DNA of 46,681 nucleotides. It comes from an uncultured Erysipelotrichaceae bacterium (GTDB taxonomy: Bacteria > Bacillota_I > Bacilli_A > Erysipelotrichales > Erysipelotrichaceae). Under the pieces are notes generated by a model. It saw nothing but the letters and a program-made list of their open reading frames with translations. It made no database searches and was not told where the DNA came from. The DNA lies in the NCBI GenBank assembly GCA_944326795.1, contig CALVFJ010000011.1, forward strand, positions 1 to 46,681, written 5' to 3'. Shown here in pieces: positions 25,313-34,432 of this stretch (the stretch's first letter is position 1; each line of letters opens with the position of its first letter). The translations under genes were made by a program, and so were the position numbers.

Positions 25313-26163
25313 TCAGTTCTCTTCTTAAAACGCACTCGCACGATCTGTAAATGCAACGGTCCGTCAGCGATTTTAGCCAGAAGGCGGTGAATGGGTCTTA
25401 TCCCCGGCCCCTCCAACTTCTGATAGCCCTGCATATACCCGCAGCTAGAAACATAGAGCAATGGTGACCAACATTCCAGCTCTTCTTTGGCATCCTTTAG
25501 GGAGAAATATGCACCGACATCCTTGATTCCCGCCTGTTTTACCCAGGTTTTCACCATTAGTTTGACAGCAGTTTTGCCTGCTGCATCAAAAACCAGACGT
25601 CCTCCCGGAAAATGTTCAGCCATTGTTATAACCAACTGCTTCATCTGGTTTGTAGTAAAATAGTAAAATACACCGGCAGCAAACAGTACTGCACCATCCT
25701 CAGGATCAAATTGGATAGCCTTCATCCAATTCGGATCTGTTAAATCAAATGCCAGATTTTCTTCCCGCTCTCCGGCAGGAAGCAATTGATTCCGCAGCGC
25801 GATCACATCCGGCAGGTCAATATTCCAGATATGGCACTGACCGTTATCACACACTCGTCCAGTGTTGTCCAATCCACACCCAAGATTAATGATGGCAGCT
25901 TTTGGATGTTGATGGAGATAGTCCCGGATCTCCCATGCAAGATCATTCTGGCGCATGGCTACTTCCAATGCACCAAAGCTATGCATGATACTTTGCGATT
26001 GTTTTTCTAATGCCGAAAAGTCATGATCAATTTTTTTAATCAATTCCCCGGCTGTTTTATCTTGAAACAATCTGGGAAATTTCCAAGAACAAAGCCATCG
26101 AGCATATAACGGAATGATCAATGTTTCCTGTAATGAATTCTTTTTAATTGCATGTTTGTTCAT
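25309..26163 (-). CDS. Class I SAM methyltransferase, LCM/TcmP-like (copy C)
   Basis: A 284-residue paralogue of copy A: NLGCGLDNT (93-101), IDLPDVIALRNQLLPAGER, AAGVFYYF and the matching C-terminal YFSLKDAKEELE. Motif I and the DLP block are intact, so it should bind SAM. It is the first methyltransferase gene of the cluster after the ABC genes and is preceded by a GTTAG-N6-CTAAC box, so it may have its own promoter. Substrate unknown. Confidence 0.85.
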   Translation of the reverse strand: MNKHAIKKNSLQETLIIPLYARWLCSWKFPRLFQDKTAGELIKKIDHDFSALEKQSQSIMHSFGALEVAMRQNDLAWEIRDYLHQHPKAAIINLGCGLDNTGRVCDNGQCHIWNIDLPDVIALRNQLLPAGEREENLAFDLTDPNWMKAIQFDPEDGAVLFAAGVFYYFTTNQMKQLVITMAEHFPGGRLVFDAAGKTAVKLMVKTWVKQAGIKDVGAYFSLKDAKEELECWSPLLYVSSCGYMQGYQKLEGPGIRPIHRLLAKIADGPLHLQIVRVRFKKRTE

Positions 26164-26178
26164 GATCGGCCTCTTACG

Positions 26179-26194
26179 GTTAGTTTATACTAAC
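26179..26194. promoter_or_regulatory. Palindromic box GTTAG-N6-CTAAC upstream of methyltransferase C
   Basis: Reads GTTAGTTTATACTAAC; arms extend to six bases (GTTAGT and ACTAAC). It matches 13 of 16 positions with the box at 29862-29877, before the ABC genes. Position 16 bp upstream of the ATG is right for an operator. Confidence 0.55.
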
Positions 26195-26281
26195 TTCTTT
26201 TAATTTATTTTAACAGATTTAAAAATCTTTTTCTATTCAAATTGCTTTTTTAATTCCCATAAGATCTTTTTAAAGGCTTCT

Positions 26282-28015
26282 TCACGCAAGTTTCCAATTC
26301 AGGCTTTCTGTCTGCAGTTTTACCATATGAGTATACACACCATTCTTTTCTTCCAGATCCTTTGGTGATCCTTCTTCTGCTACGGTACCATCAGAAAGGA
26401 CAACGATCTTATCTGCTCCGGCTACGGTACGCATCCTGTGGGCGATAACCAGAACGGTTTTATCTGCGATCAAACGGGAAAGGGCTGTCTGTATCAGGGT
26501 TTCATTCTCCACATCCAGGGAAGCAGTCGCTTCATCCAGAAGAATGATCGGCGCATTTTTCAGAAATGCACGGGCAATGGAAATACGCTGGCGCTCTCCG
26601 CCGGAAAGTTCACAGCCGTTCTCTCCGATATTGGTATGCCATCCATCCGGCATTTTTTCCGCAAATTCATCCACATTGGCAAGTTTCGCAGCCGCAATGA
26701 CCTGTTCATCTGTGGCGTCCTTGTTTCCGATTCGGATATTCTCCAGAATCGTATTGTCAAACAGCGTAACATCCTGGAATACGATGGAATACAGAGAAAG
26801 CAGTGTTTCCGGGTCTATTCGGGATACATCCATACCTCCCACGGTAATCTTTCCTCTGTTAATATCCCAGAACCTTGCAGCCAGCCGGGATACGGTTGTT
26901 TTTCCACCGCCGGATGGGCCGACCAAAGCCGTAACCTCTCCCTGTTTTGCCGTAAAGGAAACATCTTTTAATACGGTTTCTCCGGTATTGTAGGCAAACC
27001 CAACATGGTCAAAGACAATATCATACCCCTGATTGGAAAGCCTATCACTGCCTTGCTGGATCGGATGATCGAGAATCTCATTCATACGGGCAATGTTGGT
27101 TCGTGTACTGATGACTGCCGCAAGATTCTGGAGTGCGCCCTGCAGAGGGTCATATAAACGGGATACTACCAGAAGGAACATAAAGAATGTAAGCACGGAT
27201 AGGCTTCCCTGCATGAGCAGAACAGCTCCCACCAATGCAACTGTTGCAATACCAAGCTTCAGCACCAGTGACGCGGAAACCACAAAAGCAGCAAGACCAA
27301 ATTCATTGAGGATGGAACGATGCTCCACAGCACGGATCTTCTTTTCCAGCCCTTTTAAATATGCCTGCTCCGCATTGTTCGCTTTCAGATCACGAACTGT
27401 TTCAATACACTCCTGTATCCCGTCTGCGCAGGCCATCTTTACATCCATGGCTTTCTGATTCAGATTTTCTTGAATCTTTGCGGAAAATCCCACAATCGCA
27501 AAGGCAACCGGCAGAACCCATAAGGCAGCCAGTGCCATTCTCCAGTCCGTAAAGAAAAGACCGATGGAAATCAGAACTGTAGAAATGATCGAACCCGCAA
27601 GCTCAGGGATAAAATGCGAAAAACTCTGCTCCAGGAAGGTGCAGTCCGCCATAATGGTGCTGGTAAGGTCAGCTAGATCCTTTTTCCCGAAAAAAGAAAG
27701 AGGAATTTTGCGCAGATGTTCTGCCAGAGTAATACGGCGGATACCGCTTTCTTTGTAAGTGGCAAAATAGGTTGCATTGTATTGAAAGAAAGTGGTCAGC
27801 AGAATCAAGCCGATACACGCCACGCAGCCTGCCACATAAAATGGAATTTTCCCACCGGGAACACCCCCGTTCATCAGATCGCTAACCAGGTAATATAAAA
27901 GTCCCACCGGAAACATAAAAGATAGATTTTGAAGAACACAAGCCATGCAACCTTTTATGAGATCCTTTGCTCCCTGTTCAGATAAAGCATATTTTTTCTG
28001 TAGTATTTTGATCAT
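26282..28015 (-). CDS. ABC exporter-fold ATP-binding/permease protein 1
   Basis: The 577-residue half-transporter has a six-helix type IV permease domain (about 20-300) and an ATPase domain with Walker A GPSGGGKT (366-373), LSGGERQR and DEATASLD. It starts four bases after the partner's stop, with its ribosome site (GGAGGTG) in the partner's last codons, so the two form a coupled heterodimer. The pair resembles YbtP/YbtQ and IrtA/IrtB, exporter-fold proteins that import metal-siderophore complexes; export of a methylated product is the alternative. No substrate can be assigned. Confidence 0.88.
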   Translation of the reverse strand: MIKILQKKYALSEQGAKDLIKGCMACVLQNLSFMFPVGLLYYLVSDLMNGGVPGGKIPFYVAGCVACIGLILLTTFFQYNATYFATYKESGIRRITLAEHLRKIPLSFFGKKDLADLTSTIMADCTFLEQSFSHFIPELAGSIISTVLISIGLFFTDWRMALAALWVLPVAFAIVGFSAKIQENLNQKAMDVKMACADGIQECIETVRDLKANNAEQAYLKGLEKKIRAVEHRSILNEFGLAAFVVSASLVLKLGIATVALVGAVLLMQGSLSVLTFFMFLLVVSRLYDPLQGALQNLAAVISTRTNIARMNEILDHPIQQGSDRLSNQGYDIVFDHVGFAYNTGETVLKDVSFTAKQGEVTALVGPSGGGKTTVSRLAARFWDINRGKITVGGMDVSRIDPETLLSLYSIVFQDVTLFDNTILENIRIGNKDATDEQVIAAAKLANVDEFAEKMPDGWHTNIGENGCELSGGERQRISIARAFLKNAPIILLDEATASLDVENETLIQTALSRLIADKTVLVIAHRMRTVAGADKIVVLSDGTVAEEGSPKDLEEKNGVYTHMVKLQTESLNWKLA

Positions 28016-28019
28016 ATCA

Positions 28020-29789
28020 CTACACCTCCTTGGTCACTTTCCATTGCACGGAAGTCTGGTAATTTTTCCACATATGACTGAAAATACCGTCTTTGGACAA
28101 CAATTCACGACTATTTCCGTGCTCTGCGATCCGCCCAGCGTTAACGACAAAAATATGATCAACATTTGTTATGGTTGATAGTCTATGAGCAATCATGATC
28201 ACCGTTTTACCTTCAGCAAGTTTAGAAAAAGCCGTCTGTACACGATTTTCGTTATCCGGATCAGCAAAGGCTGTAGCTTCATCCAGAATGATGATCGGAG
28301 CATTTTTCAGCATCACTCGAGCAATAGCGATCCGTTGTAGCTCGCCACCAGAAAGATAAACACCTTTTGTCCCAATGAGCGTATCCACGCCTTGCGGGAG
28401 TTTTTCCAGAATATCATCGCATTGCGCATGATGAAGGGCGGTCAGAACTTCCTCACGGGTAGCTTCCGGTTTTCCCATACGCACATTTTCCAGGATGGAC
28501 GCCTTGATCAGATGGCTGTTTTGGAATACGAAAGTTACCGTGTTCATGAGTTCTTCTTTTGAAATATCTTTCACATTGACACCACCTATTTTTACCATTC
28601 CGCTCTGAGGATCAAAAAAACGACAAATCAAATTAGCAATGGTTGTTTTCCCACCACCGGATGGACCCACAAAAGCTACGGTTTTACCTGCAGGAATGGT
28701 TAGCGAAATATCTTTTAATACTTCTTCTGCTCCATCATAGCTAAAATGAACCGATTGCAGTTCAACGGAAGCGTTTTGAGGATGCATTGGATTTTTTGCT
28801 TCCTCCAAAGGCTTCAAATTCAAAACACTGTCAATCCGCTGTAAAGCATCATCTACGATCATGGCATTTTCGCTTTGAAACATAATGCGTGTCAATGTGA
28901 CAGATATAACCGGTGTAATGATGATATAGAAAATAAGATCAAGCAAAAAATCTGAAGTCACACCGTCTTGTGTAAGCAACAGTCCTCCGGCGATCAGTGT
29001 GGCAAAAACTCCGTTGATCGCAGCTGTATAGAACATCATCGGTGTCCGAAGCTGCTTGGTATAGGCGATCACCCATACTTTATAGCGGTCAATGGAATCT
29101 TTAAACTTCTTAAAGGAAAAGATCGTCTGGCCAAATGTTTTTACGACCGGAATACCGCGGACATACTCTACCGCTTCGTTGGACATATCATCCAGCGCAT
29201 TCTGGTATTCTTTCATCTTTTCCTGCATCTGCTTTCCGGTCATTGTCATCATGATCAGAAACCCCAGCACAACCGGAACAAGACTCAATAGTCCCAGTCT
29301 CCAGTCAAACACGAACAACAGCACCAAAAGACCGCAAGGGGTTGCAATGGCATTGGCTCTATCAGGAAGCTGATGAGCGAGGTAAGTTTCTGTTGCCGCG
29401 CTAGATTCGTTAACTATTTTACGCAGTTTTCCACTACCAAAACTTTCAGCAAGGCCTAACGGAAGTTTGACGATATGCTCCATGGTCTTAATACGTATGT
29501 TTGTAGCGATCCGAAATGCTCCCAAATGGGAACACATCAGCCCTGCTATGTAGACAAGCACCGCTATAACTGCAAACATTACCGCCATCCAACCATTACC
29601 GGTCAGGTTCTGTGCCTGGCCAAAATTCGGTGCCACCTCCAATACTTCCTTGATCATTTTCCAGATGTAATAGAATGGTACCAGAGCAATCAGGGCACTG
29701 ATGGCAGAAAGCACCCAGGATGCATAGGTCAGGTACTTATGGCTGCCTGCAATTTCCAACAGGCGTGATAAATTGGATTGCTTTTTCAA
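28020..29789 (-). CDS. ABC exporter-fold ATP-binding/permease protein 2
   Basis: The 589-residue partner half-transporter has six membrane helices (about 20-300), Walker A GPSGGGKT (375-382), signature LSGGELQR (479-486) and DEATAFADPDNE from 503. The FADP wording after the catalytic Glu is characteristic, from memory, of the siderophore-type Ybt/Irt group rather than of multidrug exporters (DEATSALD). TTG 29789 appears to be the start: GGAGG lies seven bases before it. An ATAAC-N3-GTTAT operator and a GTTAG-type box lie in its upstream region. Confidence 0.88.
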   Translation of the reverse strand: MKKQSNLSRLLEIAGSHKYLTYASWVLSAISALIALVPFYYIWKMIKEVLEVAPNFGQAQNLTGNGWMAVMFAVIAVLVYIAGLMCSHLGAFRIATNIRIKTMEHIVKLPLGLAESFGSGKLRKIVNESSAATETYLAHQLPDRANAIATPCGLLVLLFVFDWRLGLLSLVPVVLGFLIMMTMTGKQMQEKMKEYQNALDDMSNEAVEYVRGIPVVKTFGQTIFSFKKFKDSIDRYKVWVIAYTKQLRTPMMFYTAAINGVFATLIAGGLLLTQDGVTSDFLLDLIFYIIITPVISVTLTRIMFQSENAMIVDDALQRIDSVLNLKPLEEAKNPMHPQNASVELQSVHFSYDGAEEVLKDISLTIPAGKTVAFVGPSGGGKTTIANLICRFFDPQSGMVKIGGVNVKDISKEELMNTVTFVFQNSHLIKASILENVRMGKPEATREEVLTALHHAQCDDILEKLPQGVDTLIGTKGVYLSGGELQRIAIARVMLKNAPIIILDEATAFADPDNENRVQTAFSKLAEGKTVIMIAHRLSTITNVDHIFVVNAGRIAEHGNSRELLSKDGIFSHMWKNYQTSVQWKVTKEV

Positions 29790-29825
29790 AAAAATTCCTC
29801 CTTTTCTTTGTGTTCAATGATAAAG

Positions 29826-29838
29826 ATAACAACGTTAT
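29826..29838. promoter_or_regulatory. TetR-type operator upstream of the ABC pair
   Basis: ATAAC-AAC-GTTAT, a perfect 5-bp palindrome with 3-bp centre. Same consensus as the two tandem copies upstream of tetR, 37 bp before the ABC start codon. Confidence 0.65.
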
Positions 29839-29861
29839 GTTAGCTCAATCTGCAACTATTA

Positions 29862-29877
29862 GTTAGTTTTACCTAAC
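29862..29877. promoter_or_regulatory. Palindromic box GTTAG-N6-CTAAC upstream of the ABC pair
   Basis: Reads GTTAGTTTTACCTAAC, with arms extending to AGTTAG and CTAACT. It is similar to the box before methyltransferase C and is reminiscent of DtxR/MntR-family boxes (TTAG...CTAA symmetry). That identity is only a suggestion. Confidence 0.5.
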
Positions 29878-29901
29878 TTTTAGCGTAAAAATTATAAGGC
29901 A

Positions 29902-30525
29902 TCACTGCCCCATAATTTTCATCCATCCCGCTGTATAAAAATCGCGCATTTCCTTAACATAGTTTTCGGCATCTATAAGTGGCATTTCGTGGATGATCAA
30001 CTCAAAAAAAGTATGAAACATTCCGGTGATCAAAATATGTTCCAGCGAAGGATCGATATGAGGAGAGGGCCTTCCAAGCTTCCTCAAAACCTCCTGATAG
30101 GCATGAGTCCCTTCCACTTCAATCTTTACCATTTCATCAATTAAGCCGGCAAATTTTGTTCCTTCCGCACAGATAAGTATCAATTTACATTCCTCTAAAT
30201 GCTCATAAGCATAATGAAGAATATCATCCATACAAAGTCCTGAAACATCGCTCATGACTTCCGGCTGCCTAGCAGCTGGTAGTTCAGCAAACTCCTGCTG
30301 TGCCCTTATAAAACGGTTACGAATATATTCATAATGTTCACCAACGATGGCTTCAAAAAGTTCTTCTTTGCTTTTGTAATACCCATAAAAGGCTCCGGTA
30401 GTCATCCCCACGGATCTCACAATATTACGTAATGAAGCACCCTTATAGCCTTTTTCTAAAAATTCCGCTTTCGCAGCTCGATGAATATTTTCCAAAGTTG
30501 TTCCATTTTGATTTATTATGTACAC
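29902..30525 (-). CDS. TetR/AcrR-family transcriptional regulator
   Basis: The 207-residue repressor has an N-terminal HTH: ENIHRAAKAEFLEKGYKGASLRNIV and the recognition helix TTGAFYGYYKSKEELF, followed by a C-terminal ligand-binding domain. GTG 30525 is the only start that keeps the HTH complete; its ribosome site (AGGGGG) abuts it unusually closely, so the true start is uncertain. It leads the cluster, with two operators overlapping its promoter region, so it probably represses itself and the ABC genes until a ligand binds. Confidence 0.88.
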   Translation of the reverse strand: MYIINQNGTTLENIHRAAKAEFLEKGYKGASLRNIVRSVGMTTGAFYGYYKSKEELFEAIVGEHYEYIRNRFIRAQQEFAELPAARQPEVMSDVSGLCMDDILHYAYEHLEECKLILICAEGTKFAGLIDEMVKIEVEGTHAYQEVLRKLGRPSPHIDPSLEHILITGMFHTFFELIIHEMPLIDAENYVKEMRDFYTAGWMKIMGQ

Positions 30526-30532
30526 CCCCTAT

Positions 30533-30558
30533 ATAACGCTGTTATATAACACTGTTAT
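30533..30558. promoter_or_regulatory. Tandem TetR operators before tetR
   Basis: Two 13-bp palindromes stand directly side by side: ATAACGCTGTTAT (30533-30545) and ATAACACTGTTAT (30546-30558). Both fit ATAAC-N3-GTTAT. They lie immediately upstream of the start codon, where bound repressor would block tetR transcription. Confidence 0.75.
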
Positions 30559-30703
30559 AATTTTAATCATAAAAAAGTATTTTGTCAAGTAATCACAGTA
30601 GCCATAGCAAATATTATTTCATCAGCATTGCGCCCTTTTATTATTGTTTATTTTAAAATACTGATTGTGATAATAAGAATAATCAATATAAATAACCAAC
30701 AAG

Positions 30704-30732
30704 TTGAAACTGTTTCTTCAAGCTACTGTAAT
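30704..30732 (+). promoter_or_regulatory. Candidate promoter for a small plus-strand transcript
   Basis: TTGAAA (30704-30709) and TGTAAT (30727-30732) with an exact 17-bp spacer, upstream of a short ORF and a terminator. Confidence 0.4.
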
Positions 30733-30790
30733 TGGATAACTAAAAATGAAAACTAACTAAAATTACTTTAGGCAAGGTAAATCTGTATTG

Positions 30791-30889
30791 ATGAAGCTTA
30801 GAACTTTGATAATTATAACCTTCATTCTACCATTTGCTTTTTTCATTTTTCCCCACCAAACGCTAAAATATAAAAAGAAGGAAGCCTAA
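30791..30889 (+). CDS. Candidate small hydrophobic peptide (32 aa)
   Basis: ATG 30791 opens a 32-residue frame: MKLRTLIIITFILPFAFF, then a cationic tail with KYKKKEA. One membrane helix with a central Pro and a Lys-rich end resembles type I toxin or small membrane peptides. It lies within a possible 160-nt transcription unit and runs into the eno terminator. The ribosome site is poor: AAGG lies 13 bases upstream. The rest of the 30559-30914 stretch shows no gene. Confidence 0.35.
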   Translation: MKLRTLIIITFILPFAFFIFPHQTLKYKKKEA

Positions 30890-30898
30890 GCTTCCTTC
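30877..30898. terminator. Terminator of the pgk-tpiA-eno operon
   Basis: Perfect 9-bp stem GAAGGAAGC and GCTTCCTTC, loop CTAA, with a T-run following on the minus strand. It could also end a plus-strand transcript, but the plus-strand T-run is missing. Confidence 0.85.
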
Positions 30899-30914
30899 AA
30901 AGAACTACTATCAA

Positions 30915-32231
<1,317 letters not shown>

Positions 32232-32280
32232 CTATAAATACCTTAATAATTTATTACATCAGATTTTTCTGAGTGTAAAC

Positions 32281-33030
32281 TTACTTTGTTGCATCAATAA
32301 TAGCTTTGAAAGAATCAACTTTCAAAGAAGCACCACCGATCAAAGCACCATCGATGTCTTCGCAAGCCATATATTCTTTAATATTTTCTGGTTTAACGCT
32401 TCCACCATATTGAATACGAACGCTATCAGCTGCTTCATCACCATACATGACGCGAATTTGATCACGAACGATATGGCAGCAGTTTTGTGCGATTTCTTTG
32501 GTTGCGCTCTTACCAGTACCGATAGCCCAGATTGGTTCATAAGCAACGACCATCTTAGCTACACAGTGTGGGCAAAGATCTTTCATGCTTCCGGCAATTT
32601 GATCACGGATAACTTTTTCCGTTTCTCCAGCATCATATTGTGCTTCTGTTTCACCGATGCAAAGAATAGGAATGATGTCTTCATCTAATAATTTTTTAGC
32701 TTTATTGTTTACTGTTTCATCAGTATCACCAAACATCGATCTTCTTTCAGAGTGACCGATAATGCAATATTTAACACCTAAATCTTCTAGCATTTCAACG
32801 CTAACTTCACCAGTATAAGCTCCGCTTTCTTTCCAGTGGCAGTTTTGCGCTGCAACAACTAAATTTTTAGCACGATCTACGCAATTTCCTACACAAGTGA
32901 ATGGAGCAGCAATACCATAAGTGCTTGCTTCATCTCCTGTCAAATATGCTTCGATTGCTTCCATGAATTCATTAGCTTCACCACGAAGCTTGTTCATTTT
33001 CCAGTTTCCAACAATAATAGGTTTTCTCAT
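32281..33030 (-). CDS. tpiA: Triosephosphate isomerase
   Basis: Interconverts dihydroxyacetone phosphate and glyceraldehyde 3-phosphate. The 249 residues carry Lys11 in GNWKMN, His93 in IIGHSERR, the catalytic Glu165 in AYEPIWAIGTG, and the phosphate loop GGSVKPEN. It is five bases downstream of pgk and 64 bp before eno. Unusually rich in Cys for the family, but all catalytic residues are present. Confidence 0.98.
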   Translation of the reverse strand: MRKPIIVGNWKMNKLRGEANEFMEAIEAYLTGDEASTYGIAAPFTCVGNCVDRAKNLVVAAQNCHWKESGAYTGEVSVEMLEDLGVKYCIIGHSERRSMFGDTDETVNNKAKKLLDEDIIPILCIGETEAQYDAGETEKVIRDQIAGSMKDLCPHCVAKMVVAYEPIWAIGTGKSATKEIAQNCCHIVRDQIRVMYGDEAADSVRIQYGGSVKPENIKEYMACEDIDGALIGGASLKVDSFKAIIDATK

Positions 33031-33035
33031 TATCT

Positions 33036-34232
33036 TTATTTCTCCTCAATAATTGCGATACCAGGCAATTCTTTACCTTCCATATATTCTAATGAAGCAC
33101 CACCGCCTGTAGAAATATGAGTAAATTTATCTTTATAACCTAATTTCTTAGCAGCACTTGCACTGTCACCACCACCGATAACGGTCATAGCATCAGGAAG
33201 TTCAGATAAGATCTTACAAACTGCTTCTGTTCCTTTAGCAAAACGAGGATCTTCAAATACGCCCATTGGGCCATTCCATACAGCTGTCTTGCAGCCTTGA
33301 AGTTCTTTAGCGAATAATTCAACGGTCTTTTCACCAATATCCAATCCCATATATCCATCAGGGATCTTATCGCTATCAACAGTCTTGATATCTGTTGGAT
33401 TAGAGAAATCATTAGCAACTACCGTATCGATAGGCAATACTAATTTATCTTTTCCTCTTTCCATAAATTCTTTAGCCATTTCTACTTTGTCTTCTTCTAG
33501 CAATGAAGTACCAACATTGTAGCCTTTAGCTTTAAAGAAAGTATAAGCCATACCACCACCGATAATTACTTTATCAGCAATGTTCAATAAGTTATCGATA
33601 ACCGCAATCTTATCAGACACTTTAGCTCCACCTAGGATAGCTACTAATGGACGATTAGGATTGTCAATTGCAGCACCTAAGTTTTCCAATTCTTTTTGAA
33701 CCAAGAAACCGCAAGCACTTGGCAAATGGGTTGCGATACCAACCGTAGAAGCATGTGCTCTATGAACTGAACCGAAAGCATCAGAAACAAATAGATCACC
33801 TAAGCTAGCCCAGTAAGCTGCCAATTCAGGATCATTCTTGCTTTCGCCTTTTTCATAACGCGTATTTTGCATCAATACGATGTCGCCTTCGTTCATTTCT
33901 GCAACAGCTTTTTCTAATTCTTCACCGCGAGTAACAGGTACAAATGTTACTTTTGAACTAACTAGCTCTTGTAAACGTGCAGCTACTGGAGCCATATTAT
34001 TTTTCTTTTTACCAGCTTCACATTTTTCTGGATCTTTATGGTCAATTTTACCTAAATGAGAAAGTAAGATTACTTTAGCTCCATTTTCTGTTAAATAGTT
34101 AATAGTTGGAAGAGCAGCCTGAATACGATTATCGTCAGTTATTACTCCTTCCTTAATTGGAACGTTAAAATCAACACGAACTAAGACGCGTTTACCTTTA
34201 ACATCTAAATCTTTGACAGTTTTCTTTGCCAT
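33036..34232 (-). CDS. pgk: Phosphoglycerate kinase
   Basis: Makes ATP and 3-phosphoglycerate from 1,3-bisphosphoglycerate. The 398 residues include [40 protein letters not shown] and the nucleotide loop GGGDSASA. First gene of the operon; AGGAGGAAAATT lies before the ATG. gapA, the common neighbour, is not upstream. Confidence 0.98.
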   Translation of the reverse strand: MAKKTVKDLDVKGKRVLVRVDFNVPIKEGVITDDNRIQAALPTINYLTENGAKVILLSHLGKIDHKDPEKCEAGKKKNNMAPVAARLQELVSSKVTFVPVTRGEELEKAVAEMNEGDIVLMQNTRYEKGESKNDPELAAYWASLGDLFVSDAFGSVHRAHASTVGIATHLPSACGFLVQKELENLGAAIDNPNRPLVAILGGAKVSDKIAVIDNLLNIADKVIIGGGMAYTFFKAKGYNVGTSLLEEDKVEMAKEFMERGKDKLVLPIDTVVANDFSNPTDIKTVDSDKIPDGYMGLDIGEKTVELFAKELQGCKTAVWNGPMGVFEDPRFAKGTEAVCKILSELPDAMTVIGGGDSASAAKKLGYKDKFTHISTGGGASLEYMEGKELPGIAIIEEK

Positions 34233-34258
34233 TTAAATTTTCCTCCTATGACGTTTTT

Positions 34259-34287
34259 ATTATATCACTAAAATTTGCTTTCGCAAA
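34259..34287 (-). promoter_or_regulatory. Promoter of pgk-tpiA-eno with an inverted repeat at -35
   Basis: TATAAT (34264-34259) with TTTGCG (34287-34282) 17 bp upstream. The -35 lies in the inverted repeat TTTGC-TTTC-GCAAA (34274-34287), a possible operator, though it does not match a CcpA cre consensus well. Confidence 0.6.
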
Positions 34288-34432
34288 CGCTTTAAAAATA
34301 TTTTTGTCCATGTTTTCACAACTATATTAATAAACATTTTGCTTTGATTATTAAAAGCATTATAATTGATTATAAAATTTATTGATAAACATCATTTTAT
34401 GATATCATTATTAATAGGAATAGGTAATTATT

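Noticed and set aside
34274..34287. TTTGC-TTTC-GCAAA as a CcpA cre site
   Set aside because: It lacks the central CG and flanking bases of the cre consensus; kept only as an inverted repeat at the promoter.
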